Source: Gimesia chilikensis (GTDB lineage Bacteria; Planctomycetota; Planctomycetia; Planctomycetales; Planctomycetaceae). From it: a stretch of 64,000 nucleotides of DNA. Within the stretch, counting starts at the first letter, position 1. Each line of letters begins with the position of its first letter. Positions 37,097-46,340 of the stretch are shown here, piece after piece. A program made the position numbers and the translations under genes. The notes below the pieces were generated by a model. The model had not been told where the DNA came from, searched no databases, and saw only the letters and a program-made list of their open reading frames with translations. The stretch spans positions 3,085,748 through 3,149,747 of the forward strand of contig NZ_CP036266.1 of the NCBI RefSeq assembly GCF_007744075.1. The letters are read 5' to 3'.

Positions 37097-37621
37097 TTAC
37101 TCGGCAGAGGTGTCCGATTCCGGCTCTGCATGTTCTTCCTGCTCCAGCTTGGAAATCTCGTCTCTTAGCGAAGCGGCCGCTTCGTAATTTTCTTCTGCAA
37201 TCGCTGCGGTCAACTCACGCCGGAGTTTGATTAAATTGTACTGCTGCTGACTGGAAGTGGGGGCTCGCTTGGGGAATTTACCAATGTGCACGCACTCACC
37301 GTGGATGTTTTCAAGTAATTGAATCAGCGGTTCTCGGAAGGCGATGTAGTCATGCGGGCAGCCGAGTCGTCCTTCACTGCGAAATTCCTGAAATGTGATT
37401 CCGCAATTGGGACATTCCATCTCTTCATCTAACTGCAGTTCCTGAGAACTCAGTTCAATCAGAGTCGCATCATCCTGAGGTTCCCATTCGTCCTGCGATG
37501 TCTGCCCGCTGATATATTCCTGAAAGTGTTCTTCACAGAAATGCAGTGCCTGTGCCTCACCATTCTGAATCTCAGTCAGGTGATAGACTGCCGGCTTGTT
37601 ACAGACTTTACATTTTTTCAT
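37097..37621 (-). CDS. mcsA: McsA-like zinc protein with C-terminal UvrB/UvrC motif
   Basis: Protein of about 174 residues resembling McsA, the zinc-binding activator of the McsB arginine kinase, which in Firmicutes acts in the Clp/CtsR system. The N-terminus has two CxxC knuckles, CKVCNKPAVYHL and FCEEHF; a second pair is CPNCGITFQEF and LGCPHDY. The C-terminus holds a UvrB/UvrC-type coiled segment (LRRELTAAIAEENYEAAASL). I choose the ATG at 37621, which puts the first Cys knuckle at its normal place; the frame opens to 37660. No mcsB or ctsR gene is in the window, so the partner is unclear. Downstream and on the same strand is the tRNA gene. Symbol is by resemblance. Confidence 0.75.
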   Translation of the reverse strand: MKKCKVCNKPAVYHLTEIQNGEAQALHFCEEHFQEYISGQTSQDEWEPQDDATLIELSSQELQLDEEMECPNCGITFQEFRSEGRLGCPHDYIAFREPLIQLLENIHGECVHIGKFPKRAPTSSQQQYNLIKLRRELTAAIAEENYEAAASLRDEISKLEQEEHAEPESDTSAE

Positions 37622-37738
37622 GATCGATGCTTCATTGCGTACCGAGTGAGGGTTAATCAATCCAGACCGCTTTGCAGCGTGTCTGATCTCATTCTATACG
37701 AACCAGTTGCAGGGCTCAATCGCGATTTTGGGATCGTT

Positions 37739-38122
37739 TTAGTCTGCATGATCCGCCGGGGACTCACCGATGGCGATGATGCTACAGGCCTGAATCACAT
37801 TTAATCCCAGTTCCCGTGCCCGCTCCAGCAGATCCGGGCTTTCGCTCCCCGGATTAAACCAGACCTCTTTAGCTCCTCTCTGTTGGATTTCTTCCAGCAG
37901 CTGGATTCCAACGGAAGGTGGCACATAGACACTGATTCGGTCCAGATTCTCCGCAGGTACATCCTGCAGGCTGGGATAGGCGGTCAAACCTTCGATTTCA
38001 TTTGCACTGGGATGGATAGGATAAACTTCGTATCCCTGGCTCAAATGTGCGCGGACCGATTTGTTTCCATATTTCTGGCGGTCTGTGCTGGCACCAATGA
38101 TTGCAACTGTCGGTTTACTCAT
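37739..38122 (-). CDS. CoA-binding domain protein
   Basis: Small protein of 127 residues with a CoA_binding (YccU/succinyl-CoA-ligase-like) Rossmann domain. The opening VAIIGASTDRQKYGNKSV is the nucleotide-binding loop; HPSANEIEGLTAYPSLQDVP and ISVYVPPSVGIQLLEEI follow, and VWFNPGSESPDLLERARE and NVIQACSIIAIG close the domain. It occupies a whole chain and is probably a stand-alone regulator or chaperone for CoA-linked metabolism; the partner is unknown. Its ATG overlaps the stop codon of the upstream DUF6807 gene by one base (ATGA type), which implies translational coupling. Confidence 0.85.
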   Translation of the reverse strand: MSKPTVAIIGASTDRQKYGNKSVRAHLSQGYEVYPIHPSANEIEGLTAYPSLQDVPAENLDRISVYVPPSVGIQLLEEIQQRGAKEVWFNPGSESPDLLERARELGLNVIQACSIIAIGESPADHAD

Positions 38123-39063
38123 CAGGAGTCCTGTTTCTTCAACGAGGAGACAAACTGGTCGTAACGTTTCTGAACCTCGGACTGGGAAGGAGTCTTCCCT
38201 TCACTCACAATCAATCGATAGTTCATCTTAAGCGGATGTCTTTCATCAATTTTTGTATCGAAAAAGGCACCAAAGCGACCATAGGGGCGCTCGGAATATC
38301 GCGATGGTTTCGGTACATTCGGATCTTCCATGTACTCCACATTGTAATGCTTGCCGTCAATATCATATGACATGGCAAGCCAGCCCAGATTCACATGCTT
38401 GTCGGGATCGGTTCGGTCTGAGACCTGGTAGGGAGCCGGTTGCTGAGGCGATCCCTCGGGGCGAACATAGGTCGCATTATTGGACTCGGCTACTGGCTGG
38501 GCGGCACGGTACTGGAAACCGGCATGTTGACGATCGCCGTCGAGAGTAATTTCGCCGCGTTTACTTTGTAAGGTAGTTTGCCAGTCGATCTGCCAGGCTG
38601 GTGCTTCAGAGCTGGAAACCTTGATCGGAGTAACCGTTACTTTGCGTGTTTCAATAATCACGGGCTTCCCGTCGCCATCCTCCCAGTGGATCTCCGCAGT
38701 CATTGTCCCCGCATCGGGGCCGCCCTGCATTGATATAAACTTGTCATGACGTAGATGGGCTCCGTTTTTACAGTGCCAGAAGTCGAGTGTTTTGCCATCA
38801 AAGCTGGTTTTATTCCAGCCGACATATAATCCACGATGATGTGTGTACTTCCCACCGGGGCCCTTGGTAATCACCGCTCCGCTCTGGGGACCGTAAACAT
38901 GATGAAAGACTTTGTAAGTGTCGTGAAATGTTTCCGGGGTGGATTTATCAAACGGGTAGACATACTGCAGCACTGGTTGACCGTTATAGTACAGGTCTGC
39001 CACTTTCTGATCCGGATGATCTTTCCAGGTGAAACCTTTCTTTTCAGCAGCAGAAACGTTCAA
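38122..39063 (-). CDS. DUF6807 (PmoA-like) family protein
   Basis: DUF6807 protein of 313 residues as called from a TTG; found in planctomycetes and other polysaccharide degraders, where its role is unclear. Typical features are YPFDKSTPETFHDTYKVFHHV, THHRGLYVGWNKTSFDGKTLDFWHC, and a mixed beta-sandwich with YEMDGKHYNVEY-like strands (DIDGKHYNVEYMEDPNVP). Upstream of the TTG the frame stays open and encodes a hydrophobic, signal-peptide-like stretch (LACCLFLIIFTQLNVSAA) with no ATG or GTG start. The real start is therefore probably further upstream, perhaps CTG at 39132, which would yield 336 residues. It overlaps the CoA-binding gene by one base and follows a terminator for the Gfo/Idh gene, so it has its own promoter. 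Confidence 0.8.
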   Translation of the reverse strand: MNVSAAEKKGFTWKDHPDQKVADLYYNGQPVLQYVYPFDKSTPETFHDTYKVFHHVYGPQSGAVITKGPGGKYTHHRGLYVGWNKTSFDGKTLDFWHCKNGAHLRHDKFISMQGGPDAGTMTAEIHWEDGDGKPVIIETRKVTVTPIKVSSSEAPAWQIDWQTTLQSKRGEITLDGDRQHAGFQYRAAQPVAESNNATYVRPEGSPQQPAPYQVSDRTDPDKHVNLGWLAMSYDIDGKHYNVEYMEDPNVPKPSRYSERPYGRFGAFFDTKIDERHPLKMNYRLIVSEGKTPSQSEVQKRYDQFVSSLKKQDS

Positions 39064-39185
39064 CTGAGTGAAAATGATCAGAAACAGACAGCAGGCAAGT
39101 TGAGAGGTAATATGTTTAATCTTGATTTCCAGTCTGGTCAGTAAGAATACGAAGTTCGAGATCGGTTAACTCTTACTCTCAGTGT

Positions 39186-39224
39186 AAAAAAAATCCCGCG
39201 TTCCGGGTAGGGAACGCGGGATTT
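39186..39224 (-). terminator. Intrinsic terminator after the Gfo/Idh/MocA gene
   Basis: A perfect 14-bp stem, AAATCCCGCGTTCC (39191-39204) with GGAACGCGGGATTT (39211-39224), has a 6-base loop. On the minus strand it lies 20 bases past the oxidoreductase stop and is followed by a U run (the A run at 39186-39190 on the + strand). It is the strongest terminator in the window. Confidence 0.95.
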
Positions 39225-39243
39225 GAGAAATTAAACCTTAGTA

Positions 39244-40740
39244 TTAACCGGCATTATTATTGGGATTGTTCTTCGGAGGCTTTCCGTCAATCCATGGGCC
39301 TGCCAGAGCCATGTAGCTGGGCTCTTCCAGAAGGCTTCCCTTATCCCCTGCTTTCCAGCCGGGGATGTGCTTGGGTTTCTGTCGCGCTTCGGACATGGCT
39401 TCCCATTTCTTGGCCCAACTGCCGTCGCCATCCGAAATCTGGCCTGTCTCACCATCGAAGTGGTAAACCTTACCATGTCGGTAGCTGTTGGAGCCCAGGT
39501 TGACCACGGCGATCGCAGCTGCACCCAGATCAGGTGGGTTGTTACACTTGCTCTGATCATTGGCTTCCATCGCTTCGATCCAGTTCTTGAAGTGAGCGTA
39601 GGTTGTGTCTTTGATCTGAGCAACGTCAATCCGCTGCTGTTTCAGCGAGCTGTCACGGGTGACCTGAGGTCGTTCAGGGATGAAGTCGTACCCATCAAAA
39701 CCTTCTCCGTTGCCAAATACGAAGGAACCATTATGTCCGCGGATGATCTGTTTGATCCGGGTTTCCTGGTTACACATGGTGGCATTGATCAATCCCTGCA
39801 CGCCTTCATTGAAGTCAGCAGCAACGGTAGCGACATCGGGTACGTCACGACCATCGTATTCCAGATACAGCCCCCCTGCACCAACGACGCGTCCCGGGAA
39901 CCGGAGTCCGGTGGCTTTCAACATGGAAGTGGTTCTATGTACGAACAGGTCGGTATACATCCCTGACCCGAATGGCCAGAAGCGACGCCACTGTGCATAG
40001 ACAGCGCGGTCAAACGGCTGATACTCGGCCAGACCGTCATCAACACCCAACCAGAGTTTCCAGTCGATGTTGGTGGGGTTCATTTCTTTTTTCAGAGCGT
40101 AGTAACGCCACTGTCCCATGGAAGAGTTCCGGAAATATTCTGTCTGGAACTGGAGCACCTTACCTAACTGGCCATCCTGCAGACGGGCCCGAACGTCATC
40201 CCAGACAGGGAGGCTGGTAGACTGCACACCAACCTGCATGATTTTGCCGGTCTTTTTCCAGGCATCAACGACTGCCAGGGCTTCTTCGACTTTTTTCGTC
40301 ATCGGCTTTTCACAGTAAACGTTCAAGCCGGCGTTCATGGAATCGATGGTCTGCTTGGCATGCCAGTGGTCGGGAGTTCCGATCGCGACGGCATCCAGCT
40401 TTTCCTTCTCAATCATGTCGCGGTAGTCAGTGTATTTCGCGACATCGTTGCCGAGCTCTTTTTTGATGTAGTTGGCAGTCCGGTCACGGTGTTCGGAATA
40501 GACATCGGCGACAGCAACCAGCTCGATGTTTTTACCATCTTTTTTCAACTGGACGAGTTTTTTGACGTGAGCACCAAAACCGCGTCCCCCGGGGCCGATA
40601 AATCCGATTCGAATGGCTTCGTTACTGTTTCCAGCTCCCAATGCGGGGGCCGTGGCCAGTCCGGCAATCGCACTGGCGGCGACGGCGGTCGTTCCTGAGG
40701 TTTTCAGGAAATCTCTACGATTGATGGGGCTTTGATCCAT
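39244..40740 (-). CDS. Tat-exported Gfo/Idh/MocA oxidoreductase
   Basis: NAD(P)-dependent sugar-type oxidoreductase of 498 residues with a Tat signal (NRRDFLKTSGTTAVAASAIAG). The Rossmann domain starts with IRIGFIGPGGRGFGAHV and reaches VYCEKPMTKKVEEAL, which gives the catalytic-lysine motif EKP. The C-terminal Gfo/Idh domain includes ATGLRFPGRVVGAGGLYLEYD. It belongs to a type found in many copies in planctomycetes, often near DUF6807 proteins and sulfatases. It is exported folded, with cofactor, to the periplasm or paryphoplasm-like space, which is odd for an NAD enzyme and common in this phylum. It is a single-gene unit ended by a strong terminator. Confidence 0.92.
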   Translation of the reverse strand: MDQSPINRRDFLKTSGTTAVAASAIAGLATAPALGAGNSNEAIRIGFIGPGGRGFGAHVKKLVQLKKDGKNIELVAVADVYSEHRDRTANYIKKELGNDVAKYTDYRDMIEKEKLDAVAIGTPDHWHAKQTIDSMNAGLNVYCEKPMTKKVEEALAVVDAWKKTGKIMQVGVQSTSLPVWDDVRARLQDGQLGKVLQFQTEYFRNSSMGQWRYYALKKEMNPTNIDWKLWLGVDDGLAEYQPFDRAVYAQWRRFWPFGSGMYTDLFVHRTTSMLKATGLRFPGRVVGAGGLYLEYDGRDVPDVATVAADFNEGVQGLINATMCNQETRIKQIIRGHNGSFVFGNGEGFDGYDFIPERPQVTRDSSLKQQRIDVAQIKDTTYAHFKNWIEAMEANDQSKCNNPPDLGAAAIAVVNLGSNSYRHGKVYHFDGETGQISDGDGSWAKKWEAMSEARQKPKHIPGWKAGDKGSLLEEPSYMALAGPWIDGKPPKNNPNNNAG

Positions 40741-41051
40741 TTCGTTATCTCCAGTTATTTAATAAAGTGAATCTGTTACTGGATGGTATCATCTTGAGTT
40801 TTGAGATACCAAAAGCATGCTTGAAAAAACAGGTGAGCACCCTCCGGATGCAGGCTGGTCCAGAGATGTGGAACCAGACCTGGCGCAGATCGGGGAGAGC
40901 GAGGAAACACCTTTCCTACGCATAATAGTAGCAATATTTGGGAGCAGATGGTACTTATCGCTCTACATTTTCTGAATTCGTGTCGATTCAAGGGGTACTT
41001 CCGACGATCTGTCCCGATCCAGGCGAATTACTAAATAAAGACAAATAAATA
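40741..41051. other. Intergenic region between Gfo/Idh and ribF
   Basis: This divergent gap of 311 bases carries the leaders of both neighbouring genes. A minus-strand frame at 40776-40991 shows no recognisable product. I saw no riboswitch-like fold; an FMN riboswitch would be expected before a riboflavin gene in some bacteria, but I did not find its conserved core here. Confidence 0.4.
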
Positions 41052-41996
41052 TTGGGTTCAGCGGTGTTAATACGTGGTACAGAAGGATTCGACGCCTGTC
41101 GGGGCGGAATGATCTCGATCGGGAACTTTGATGGCGTCCACCGGGGCCATCAGAAGATGATTCAGACTCTGGTCGATCATGCCCGCCAGAGAGAGCTGCC
41201 GGCGATGGTCTTCACATTTGATCCCCATCCAATTCACCTGCTTCGCCCCGAACACGCCCCTCCCGAACTGATGGGAATTGAGGAACGTGCCGCGATTCTG
41301 GAGCAACTGGGCGTAGATTGTGTCATCGCATACCCCACCAGCCGGGAACTGCTGAATTTGAGTCCACAGGAGTTTTTTCAGCAGATTCTGTGTGATCAGC
41401 TAAATGCGCGAGGGCTCGTGGAAGGTCCCAACTTTTATTTTGGTAAAGATCGTGCAGGAGATGTGACACTGCTGGAGTCTCTCTGTGAAGAGGCGGGTAT
41501 GTTTTTCAAGGTCGTTGAACCCAGCATGTGCGCTGAGCGGATGATTTCCTCTTCGGAAATTCGCAAAGCGATCCAGACGGGGCATGTCGACCTGGCAGCA
41601 GAGATGCTGGGGCGACTCTATCAGATTAAGGGGACAGTCGGTCATGGGGATGCCCGGGGACGGGGTCTTGGTTTTCCTACCGCGAATCTTTCAGGAGTGC
41701 CGACATTACTTCCGGGGGAAGGTGTCTACAGTGGATTTGCCATCACAGAGGGAAAACGTTTCCCCGCGGCAATCAATCTGGGAGGCAATCCAACTTTCCA
41801 AAATCAGGACGCGAAAGTCGAAGTCCATTTGATCGGTTTTACAGGAGAAATTTACGATCAGGAGTTGCGAGTAGAATTTCTATACAAACTGAGAGACGTC
41901 CAAACTTTTGTTGATGTCGAGGCGCTCAAAACACAATTGACGATTGATGTTGAATCAGCAAAAAAGCAGGCCACTGAATGGAAGGGCCTGGAATAA
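41052..41996 (+). CDS. ribF: Bifunctional riboflavin kinase / FAD synthetase RibF
   Basis: RibF of 314 residues, which phosphorylates riboflavin to FMN and adenylates FMN to FAD. The N-terminal adenylyltransferase carries ISIGNFDGVHRGHQKMI and FTFDPHPIHLLRPE. The C-terminal flavokinase has VGHGDARGRGLGFPTANL, the riboflavin kinase motif, then GVYSGFAITEGKRFPAAINLG and the late VEVHLIGF. Length is standard. The called start is TTG; GTG at 41064 is an alternative a few codons later. It is followed by the DHH-family gene on the same strand (79 bases), a conserved pairing in many bacteria (ribF near nrnA, truB or rbfA). FAD from this pathway serves the many flavoproteins in the window. Confidence 0.95.
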   Translation: MGSAVLIRGTEGFDACRGGMISIGNFDGVHRGHQKMIQTLVDHARQRELPAMVFTFDPHPIHLLRPEHAPPELMGIEERAAILEQLGVDCVIAYPTSRELLNLSPQEFFQQILCDQLNARGLVEGPNFYFGKDRAGDVTLLESLCEEAGMFFKVVEPSMCAERMISSSEIRKAIQTGHVDLAAEMLGRLYQIKGTVGHGDARGRGLGFPTANLSGVPTLLPGEGVYSGFAITEGKRFPAAINLGGNPTFQNQDAKVEVHLIGFTGEIYDQELRVEFLYKLRDVQTFVDVEALKTQLTIDVESAKKQATEWKGLE

Positions 41997-42075
41997 TCTT
42001 CTATGATGTTCAGATGCTGAGCTGGTGTCAGTTCAGGTAATCAGCAGGAACACACAACTAGATCAGGAATCATGA

Positions 42076-43083
42076 ATGAGCAAGATTGACTGGAGCCCCC
42101 TCTGTGAACTGATCGGTGCGCATCAGAAGGTGCTTCTCTCGTGTCATGTTCGTCCTGATGCGGATGCACTCGGCTCAGAACTGGCCCTTGCCGGTTTCCT
42201 CAGGCAACTGGGAAAAGAGGTTCGTATCATCAATCCTTCGGTTCAACCGAAGGGGATGGATTTTCTGGTGGGCGAACATGAAGTTCGCCATGTCGGCGAT
42301 GGGGTCGCTACCGAAGATTTCGAATGGGCAGAGATCCATATTATCCTGGATACAAGTGCCTGGTCACAACTGCCGGGACTGGCGAACTTTTATCGTAAAA
42401 CAAAGTCGCGGAAAGTCATCATTGACCATCATGTCAGCTCGGATTCTCTGGGGGCAGACGAGTTTAAAGATGTGACCTCTCCCGCGACCGGCTGTCTTAT
42501 TTTTGATCTGGGACAGGCTTTGAACTGTAAATTGACCCCGGAAATCGCCACGTTTCTCTATGCTGCAATCGCCACAGACACAGGCTGGTTCAGATTCCCT
42601 TCCACTACTGCCTACACAATGCAGATTATAAGCGAACTGATCCGGGCTGGTGCAGAACCGCATCGAATCTATGAAAATCTGTACGAACAGAACAACTTGC
42701 CTCAATTAAAACTGATGGGCCGTGTGCTGGGGAAAGTTCAGTCTGATTTTGACGGGCTGCTGGCCTACACCATCGTGACCTGTGAAGATTTCAGTGCCAC
42801 AGGGACGACTCCCGTGGACACTGAAGGGCTGGTTAACTACTGTCTGACCCTGGCTGGGACGCAGGCAGCATTCATTGCAGTGGAGCAACGGAGTCGACAG
42901 GTAAAAGTCAGTTTTCGCTGTCGTACTGACTGGGATGTCTCAAAGATTGCCGAATCCTTCGGCGGTGGTGGGCATCGTCAGGCCTCTGGTGCGATGCTGA
43001 ATGGCCCCCTCTCTTCCGCGGTTACCAAAGTGCTTGGTAAATTTCGCGAGATGTTTGAAACAAGCGAAAATTCGCGAGTCTGA
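42076..43083 (+). CDS. nrnA: DHH-family phosphoesterase, NrnA-like
   Basis: DHH/DHHA1 phosphoesterase of 335 residues, similar to NrnA (nanoRNase and 3'-phosphoadenosine-5'-phosphate phosphatase). The DHH domain has SCHVRPDADALGSELALAGFL and IIDHHVSSDSLGADEF with the catalytic Asp and His pair; the DHHA1 domain ends with GGGGHRQASGAML, the substrate-binding loop. It would degrade short oligonucleotides or pAp in the cytoplasm. Length is typical. Co-directional with ribF. A weak hairpin follows its stop at 43095-43117. The symbol is by resemblance; a cyclic-dinucleotide phosphodiesterase of the same superfamily is possible. Confidence 0.9.
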   Translation: MSKIDWSPLCELIGAHQKVLLSCHVRPDADALGSELALAGFLRQLGKEVRIINPSVQPKGMDFLVGEHEVRHVGDGVATEDFEWAEIHIILDTSAWSQLPGLANFYRKTKSRKVIIDHHVSSDSLGADEFKDVTSPATGCLIFDLGQALNCKLTPEIATFLYAAIATDTGWFRFPSTTAYTMQIISELIRAGAEPHRIYENLYEQNNLPQLKLMGRVLGKVQSDFDGLLAYTIVTCEDFSATGTTPVDTEGLVNYCLTLAGTQAAFIAVEQRSRQVKVSFRCRTDWDVSKIAESFGGGGHRQASGAMLNGPLSSAVTKVLGKFREMFETSENSRV

Positions 43084-43094
43084 TTTTCTGACAG

Positions 43095-43117
43095 AATCGG
43101 GGATCTGAAACCCGATT
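43095..43117 (+). terminator. Weak intrinsic-terminator-like hairpin after nrnA-like gene
   Basis: AATCGGG (43095-43101) pairs with CCCGATT (43111-43117) across a 9-base loop, 12 bases after the stop codon. The following bases are only partly T-rich, so termination is uncertain. Confidence 0.35.
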
Positions 43118-43207
43118 TGATTGCTCTTGCTTCCAGCCTGCTATAGCATTGATAATCATATTTTTAACTGTCTATGCTCACTGACATGAAGTTAACAAGG
43201 ATTATCG

Positions 43208-46200
43208 ATGCGCTTATTCGATCTACGCCCCCATTGTTTCGTCTTCCTGGTCTCTGCCCTGCTCCTGGGCTCTCTGTCTCTGCTCAAAGCTGATGACTTC
43301 AAAATAGAAAATACTCAGGATCCCAAGGATCAGGCAACTTCTGCCGAACAGACAGTCAAAAATATGACTGTCCCCGAGGGTTTTAAAGTAGATCTGTTTG
43401 CCAGTGAACCTGATGTGCATCAACCAATCGGCTTTGCCATCGATGACCGGGGGCGTCTCTGGGTGGCGGAGTGTTTCACCTATGAAGCCCATGGAGTCTA
43501 TCAGGATCAGTATCAGGATCGAATTGTCATTCTGGAAGATTCCGACGGTGATGGTCAGATGGATCAGCGGAAGGTGTTCTGGCAGGGACAGGGGCCGTTG
43601 ACCAGCGTATCAGTCGGATCTAACGGCGTCTGGGCTTTGTGCCGTGGTGAATTGCTTTACATTGAGGATAAAAATCACGATGACGTGCCCGATGGTGAAC
43701 CGCAGGTGTTACTCGAAGGCTGGAACTATAAAACTGTCCGTCACAATATTGTCAGCGGACTGACCTGGGGACCGGACGGCTGGCTCTACGGTCGGCACGG
43801 TATTACTGATTCGTCGTTGGTTGGGACTCCCGAAACGGAACCTTCCCGGCGAACACTGATCCACTGTGGGATCTGGCGGTATCATCCTCATCGTAAGATC
43901 GTGGAGGAAGTCAGCTCCGGTACCACCAATCCCTGGGGGTTTGACTATGATGAATACGGCCAGATGTTTTTCACCAACAACGTCAACGGCCATCTCTGGC
44001 ATATGATTCCCGGGTCACACTATATTCGCATGTCCGGACACGGCAGTGATCCCAATCCCTACGCGTATGAACTGATGACGAAGTGCGCCGACCATGATCA
44101 CTGGGACAGCTCCTCTGGAAAGTGGACCGATTCACGTGATACATCGGGGGTTCACGGTGAATTGGGGGGCGGACACAGTCATTGTGGCGGCATGATCTAT
44201 CTGGGTGATAACTGGCCGTCCAAATATCGAAACTCGATCTTTCTGTGTAATACACATGGCCATCGTGTCAATAATGACGCGCTGGTTCGTGAAGGTTCAG
44301 GGTACAAGGGGACGCATCGGCCCGATTTCCTGTTAACTGGTTCAGACTGGTTTCGTGGCATCGAATTAAAGTACGGTCCGGATGGTGCAGTCTACCTCAC
44401 GGACTGGGCCGATCTGGGAGAATGTCATGACCATGATGGCGTGCATCGCACCAGCGGACGTATTTATAAAGTCAGTTATGGGAAACCGACTTTCCCCGGA
44501 AAAATCGATCTCAACAAACTGTCCGACAGCGAGTTGGTTAAGCTGCAACTGCATCCCAACGACTGGTATGTACGCCATGCGCGTCGCATTCTCATGGAGC
44601 GTGCCGGTGAGTCGGAAAACTGGAACCAGGCCAAGGCGGAACTATTGAAAATCTTTGAGACGAACAGAGATGTCTCCCGTCGTTTGCGTGCCATGTGGAC
44701 TCTCTTTTGTATGAATCAGGCGAATGATGCCTGGCTTACCAAACAGTTGCAGGATCCGAACGAACATGTGCGGATCTGGGCCATTCGATATCTGGTCGAT
44801 GACGATCAGGTACCTGCTTCAGCTGTGAAGGAATTTGCCCGACTGGCGAAGGATGAAAAATCAGGCCTGGTGCGGCTCTATCTGGCTTCTGCACTACAGT
44901 CGCTGCCTGAGTCTGATCGCTGGGAAATTGTATCAGCCCTGGATGCCCATCACCAGAATACAGAGGATCGTAACTTTACGCTGATGCTCTGGTACGGAAT
45001 TGAACCGGCTGTGATGGCTGACAGCGATGCAGCAATTCATTATCTGAAACACGCAACTCGTCCGTTGGTCCGTCAACTTGTAGCCCGGCGGCTGACCGAA
45101 GACATCGATCAGCATCCTGAATATGTTAAGAGTCTGGTTCAGCAGGTGATTGACACGAAAGACATCGAAGTCAAACAGGATCTGTTAACCGGAATGCAGG
45201 CGGCTCTAGAAGGTCGTCTTAAGGCAGAAACGCCTGGCAACTGGAATACACTGAAACAACAGGCCGAGAAAACAGATTCAAAAGAACTGCGAGAGCTGGT
45301 TACAGGATTGTCGGTTGTCTTTGGTGATGGCCAGACGATGGAAGTACTCAAGAAAATTGCGATGGATCAAGATCAGCCGATGAAGAGCCGCTATCAGGCA
45401 TTAGAATCCCTGTTAAATAACTCTCAGGATAAAGATCTCCTGCCTGTGATTCAGCAAGCTGCCTACACGACCGAATTGCAGGTCCTGGCATTTCGGGGGC
45501 TCTCACGTTTCTATGATCCCAAAACTGTGGAACGCATGCTGGGGCGTTACCGCAACATTAAACATCAGGGGCGTCTGGCTCTGATGGATACGCTTTGCAG
45601 TCGGAAGGAATACGTACTACTGCTCCTGGCTGCCATCGACAAGAAACAGGTGCCCCAGGAAGATGTCTCCGCATTTCATGTGCGTCAATTACGCAACTTT
45701 AAAGACAAAGCTGTAGTGGCAAAACTGAATCAGGTCTGGGGACTGACTCGGGAAACTCCAGAGAAAAAGCGGGCCCAGATCGAAGGTTATAAAACGCTTC
45801 TCACTGCAGAGCGTCTACAGCATGCCGATCGTGTGAAGGGGCGAGCACTTTATGAGAAGACTTGTGCAAAATGCCATCGTCTCTTCGGTAGCGGAGGAAA
45901 CATTGGACCTGATCTCACGGGCTCTAACCGGACCAATATGGATTATCTGCTCGAAAACATGGTCGACCCCTCTGCCCTGATTCCCAAGGGATACGAGATG
46001 GTGGTGGTCGCTCTGGAAGATGGTCGGGTATTGAATGGGAATGTTGTTCGTAAGACTGACCAACAGCTCACACTGCAAACACAGACAGAGCTGATGGTAC
46101 TGGACCGACGCCAGATCGAAGAGATGAGTCAGTCCAATCTCTCACTGATGCCGGAGGGACAATTGGATAAGCTGAGCGAACAGGAGATTGCTGATCTGAT

Positions 46201-46258
46201 TGCCTATCTCTCTGGCCATTCTCAAGTGAAATTACCTGAGTCACTCGAGTCAAAATAA
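43208..46258 (+). CDS. PVC-type propeller-HEAT-cytochrome c protein
   Basis: Exported protein of 1016 residues with the layout of planctomycete membrane-bound dehydrogenase/haem proteins. A signal peptide (CFVFLVSALLLGSLSLLKA) is followed at about 55-420 by a beta-propeller (FKVDLFASEPDVHQPIGFAID, DRIVILEDSDGDGQMD, GPDGWLYGRHGITDSS, AVYLTDWADLGECHDHDG). HEAT-like helices follow at about 440-870. The C-terminal cytochrome c domain (about 878-1010) has the haem site CAKCH near residue 885, then GGNIGPDLTGSN, and the axial Met is probably in KGYEMVVV. Cys-haem redox linked to sugar dehydrogenation is the usual proposal for this group but is not proven. It is followed by the S41 peptidase gene 82 bases later. 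Confidence 0.88.
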   Translation: MRLFDLRPHCFVFLVSALLLGSLSLLKADDFKIENTQDPKDQATSAEQTVKNMTVPEGFKVDLFASEPDVHQPIGFAIDDRGRLWVAECFTYEAHGVYQDQYQDRIVILEDSDGDGQMDQRKVFWQGQGPLTSVSVGSNGVWALCRGELLYIEDKNHDDVPDGEPQVLLEGWNYKTVRHNIVSGLTWGPDGWLYGRHGITDSSLVGTPETEPSRRTLIHCGIWRYHPHRKIVEEVSSGTTNPWGFDYDEYGQMFFTNNVNGHLWHMIPGSHYIRMSGHGSDPNPYAYELMTKCADHDHWDSSSGKWTDSRDTSGVHGELGGGHSHCGGMIYLGDNWPSKYRNSIFLCNTHGHRVNNDALVREGSGYKGTHRPDFLLTGSDWFRGIELKYGPDGAVYLTDWADLGECHDHDGVHRTSGRIYKVSYGKPTFPGKIDLNKLSDSELVKLQLHPNDWYVRHARRILMERAGESENWNQAKAELLKIFETNRDVSRRLRAMWTLFCMNQANDAWLTKQLQDPNEHVRIWAIRYLVDDDQVPASAVKEFARLAKDEKSGLVRLYLASALQSLPESDRWEIVSALDAHHQNTEDRNFTLMLWYGIEPAVMADSDAAIHYLKHATRPLVRQLVARRLTEDIDQHPEYVKSLVQQVIDTKDIEVKQDLLTGMQAALEGRLKAETPGNWNTLKQQAEKTDSKELRELVTGLSVVFGDGQTMEVLKKIAMDQDQPMKSRYQALESLLNNSQDKDLLPVIQQAAYTTELQVLAFRGLSRFYDPKTVERMLGRYRNIKHQGRLALMDTLCSRKEYVLLLLAAIDKKQVPQEDVSAFHVRQLRNFKDKAVVAKLNQVWGLTRETPEKKRAQIEGYKTLLTAERLQHADRVKGRALYEKTCAKCHRLFGSGGNIGPDLTGSNRTNMDYLLENMVDPSALIPKGYEMVVVALEDGRVLNGNVVRKTDQQLTLQTQTELMVLDRRQIEEMSQSNLSLMPEGQLDKLSEQEIADLIAYLSGHSQVKLPESLESK

Positions 46259-46340
46259 CGGATCAGCGGCGGCCGTCCCGCTATGCAGGCACCTGGTTCA
46301 TCAAACTGGAATCCTTTCTCGTCTGAGAAGAGGTGCTGTG

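Noticed and set aside
40741..41051. FMN riboswitch before ribF
   Set aside because: The conserved AGGGGC/GGTGAAATTCC-type core was not found in the leader.
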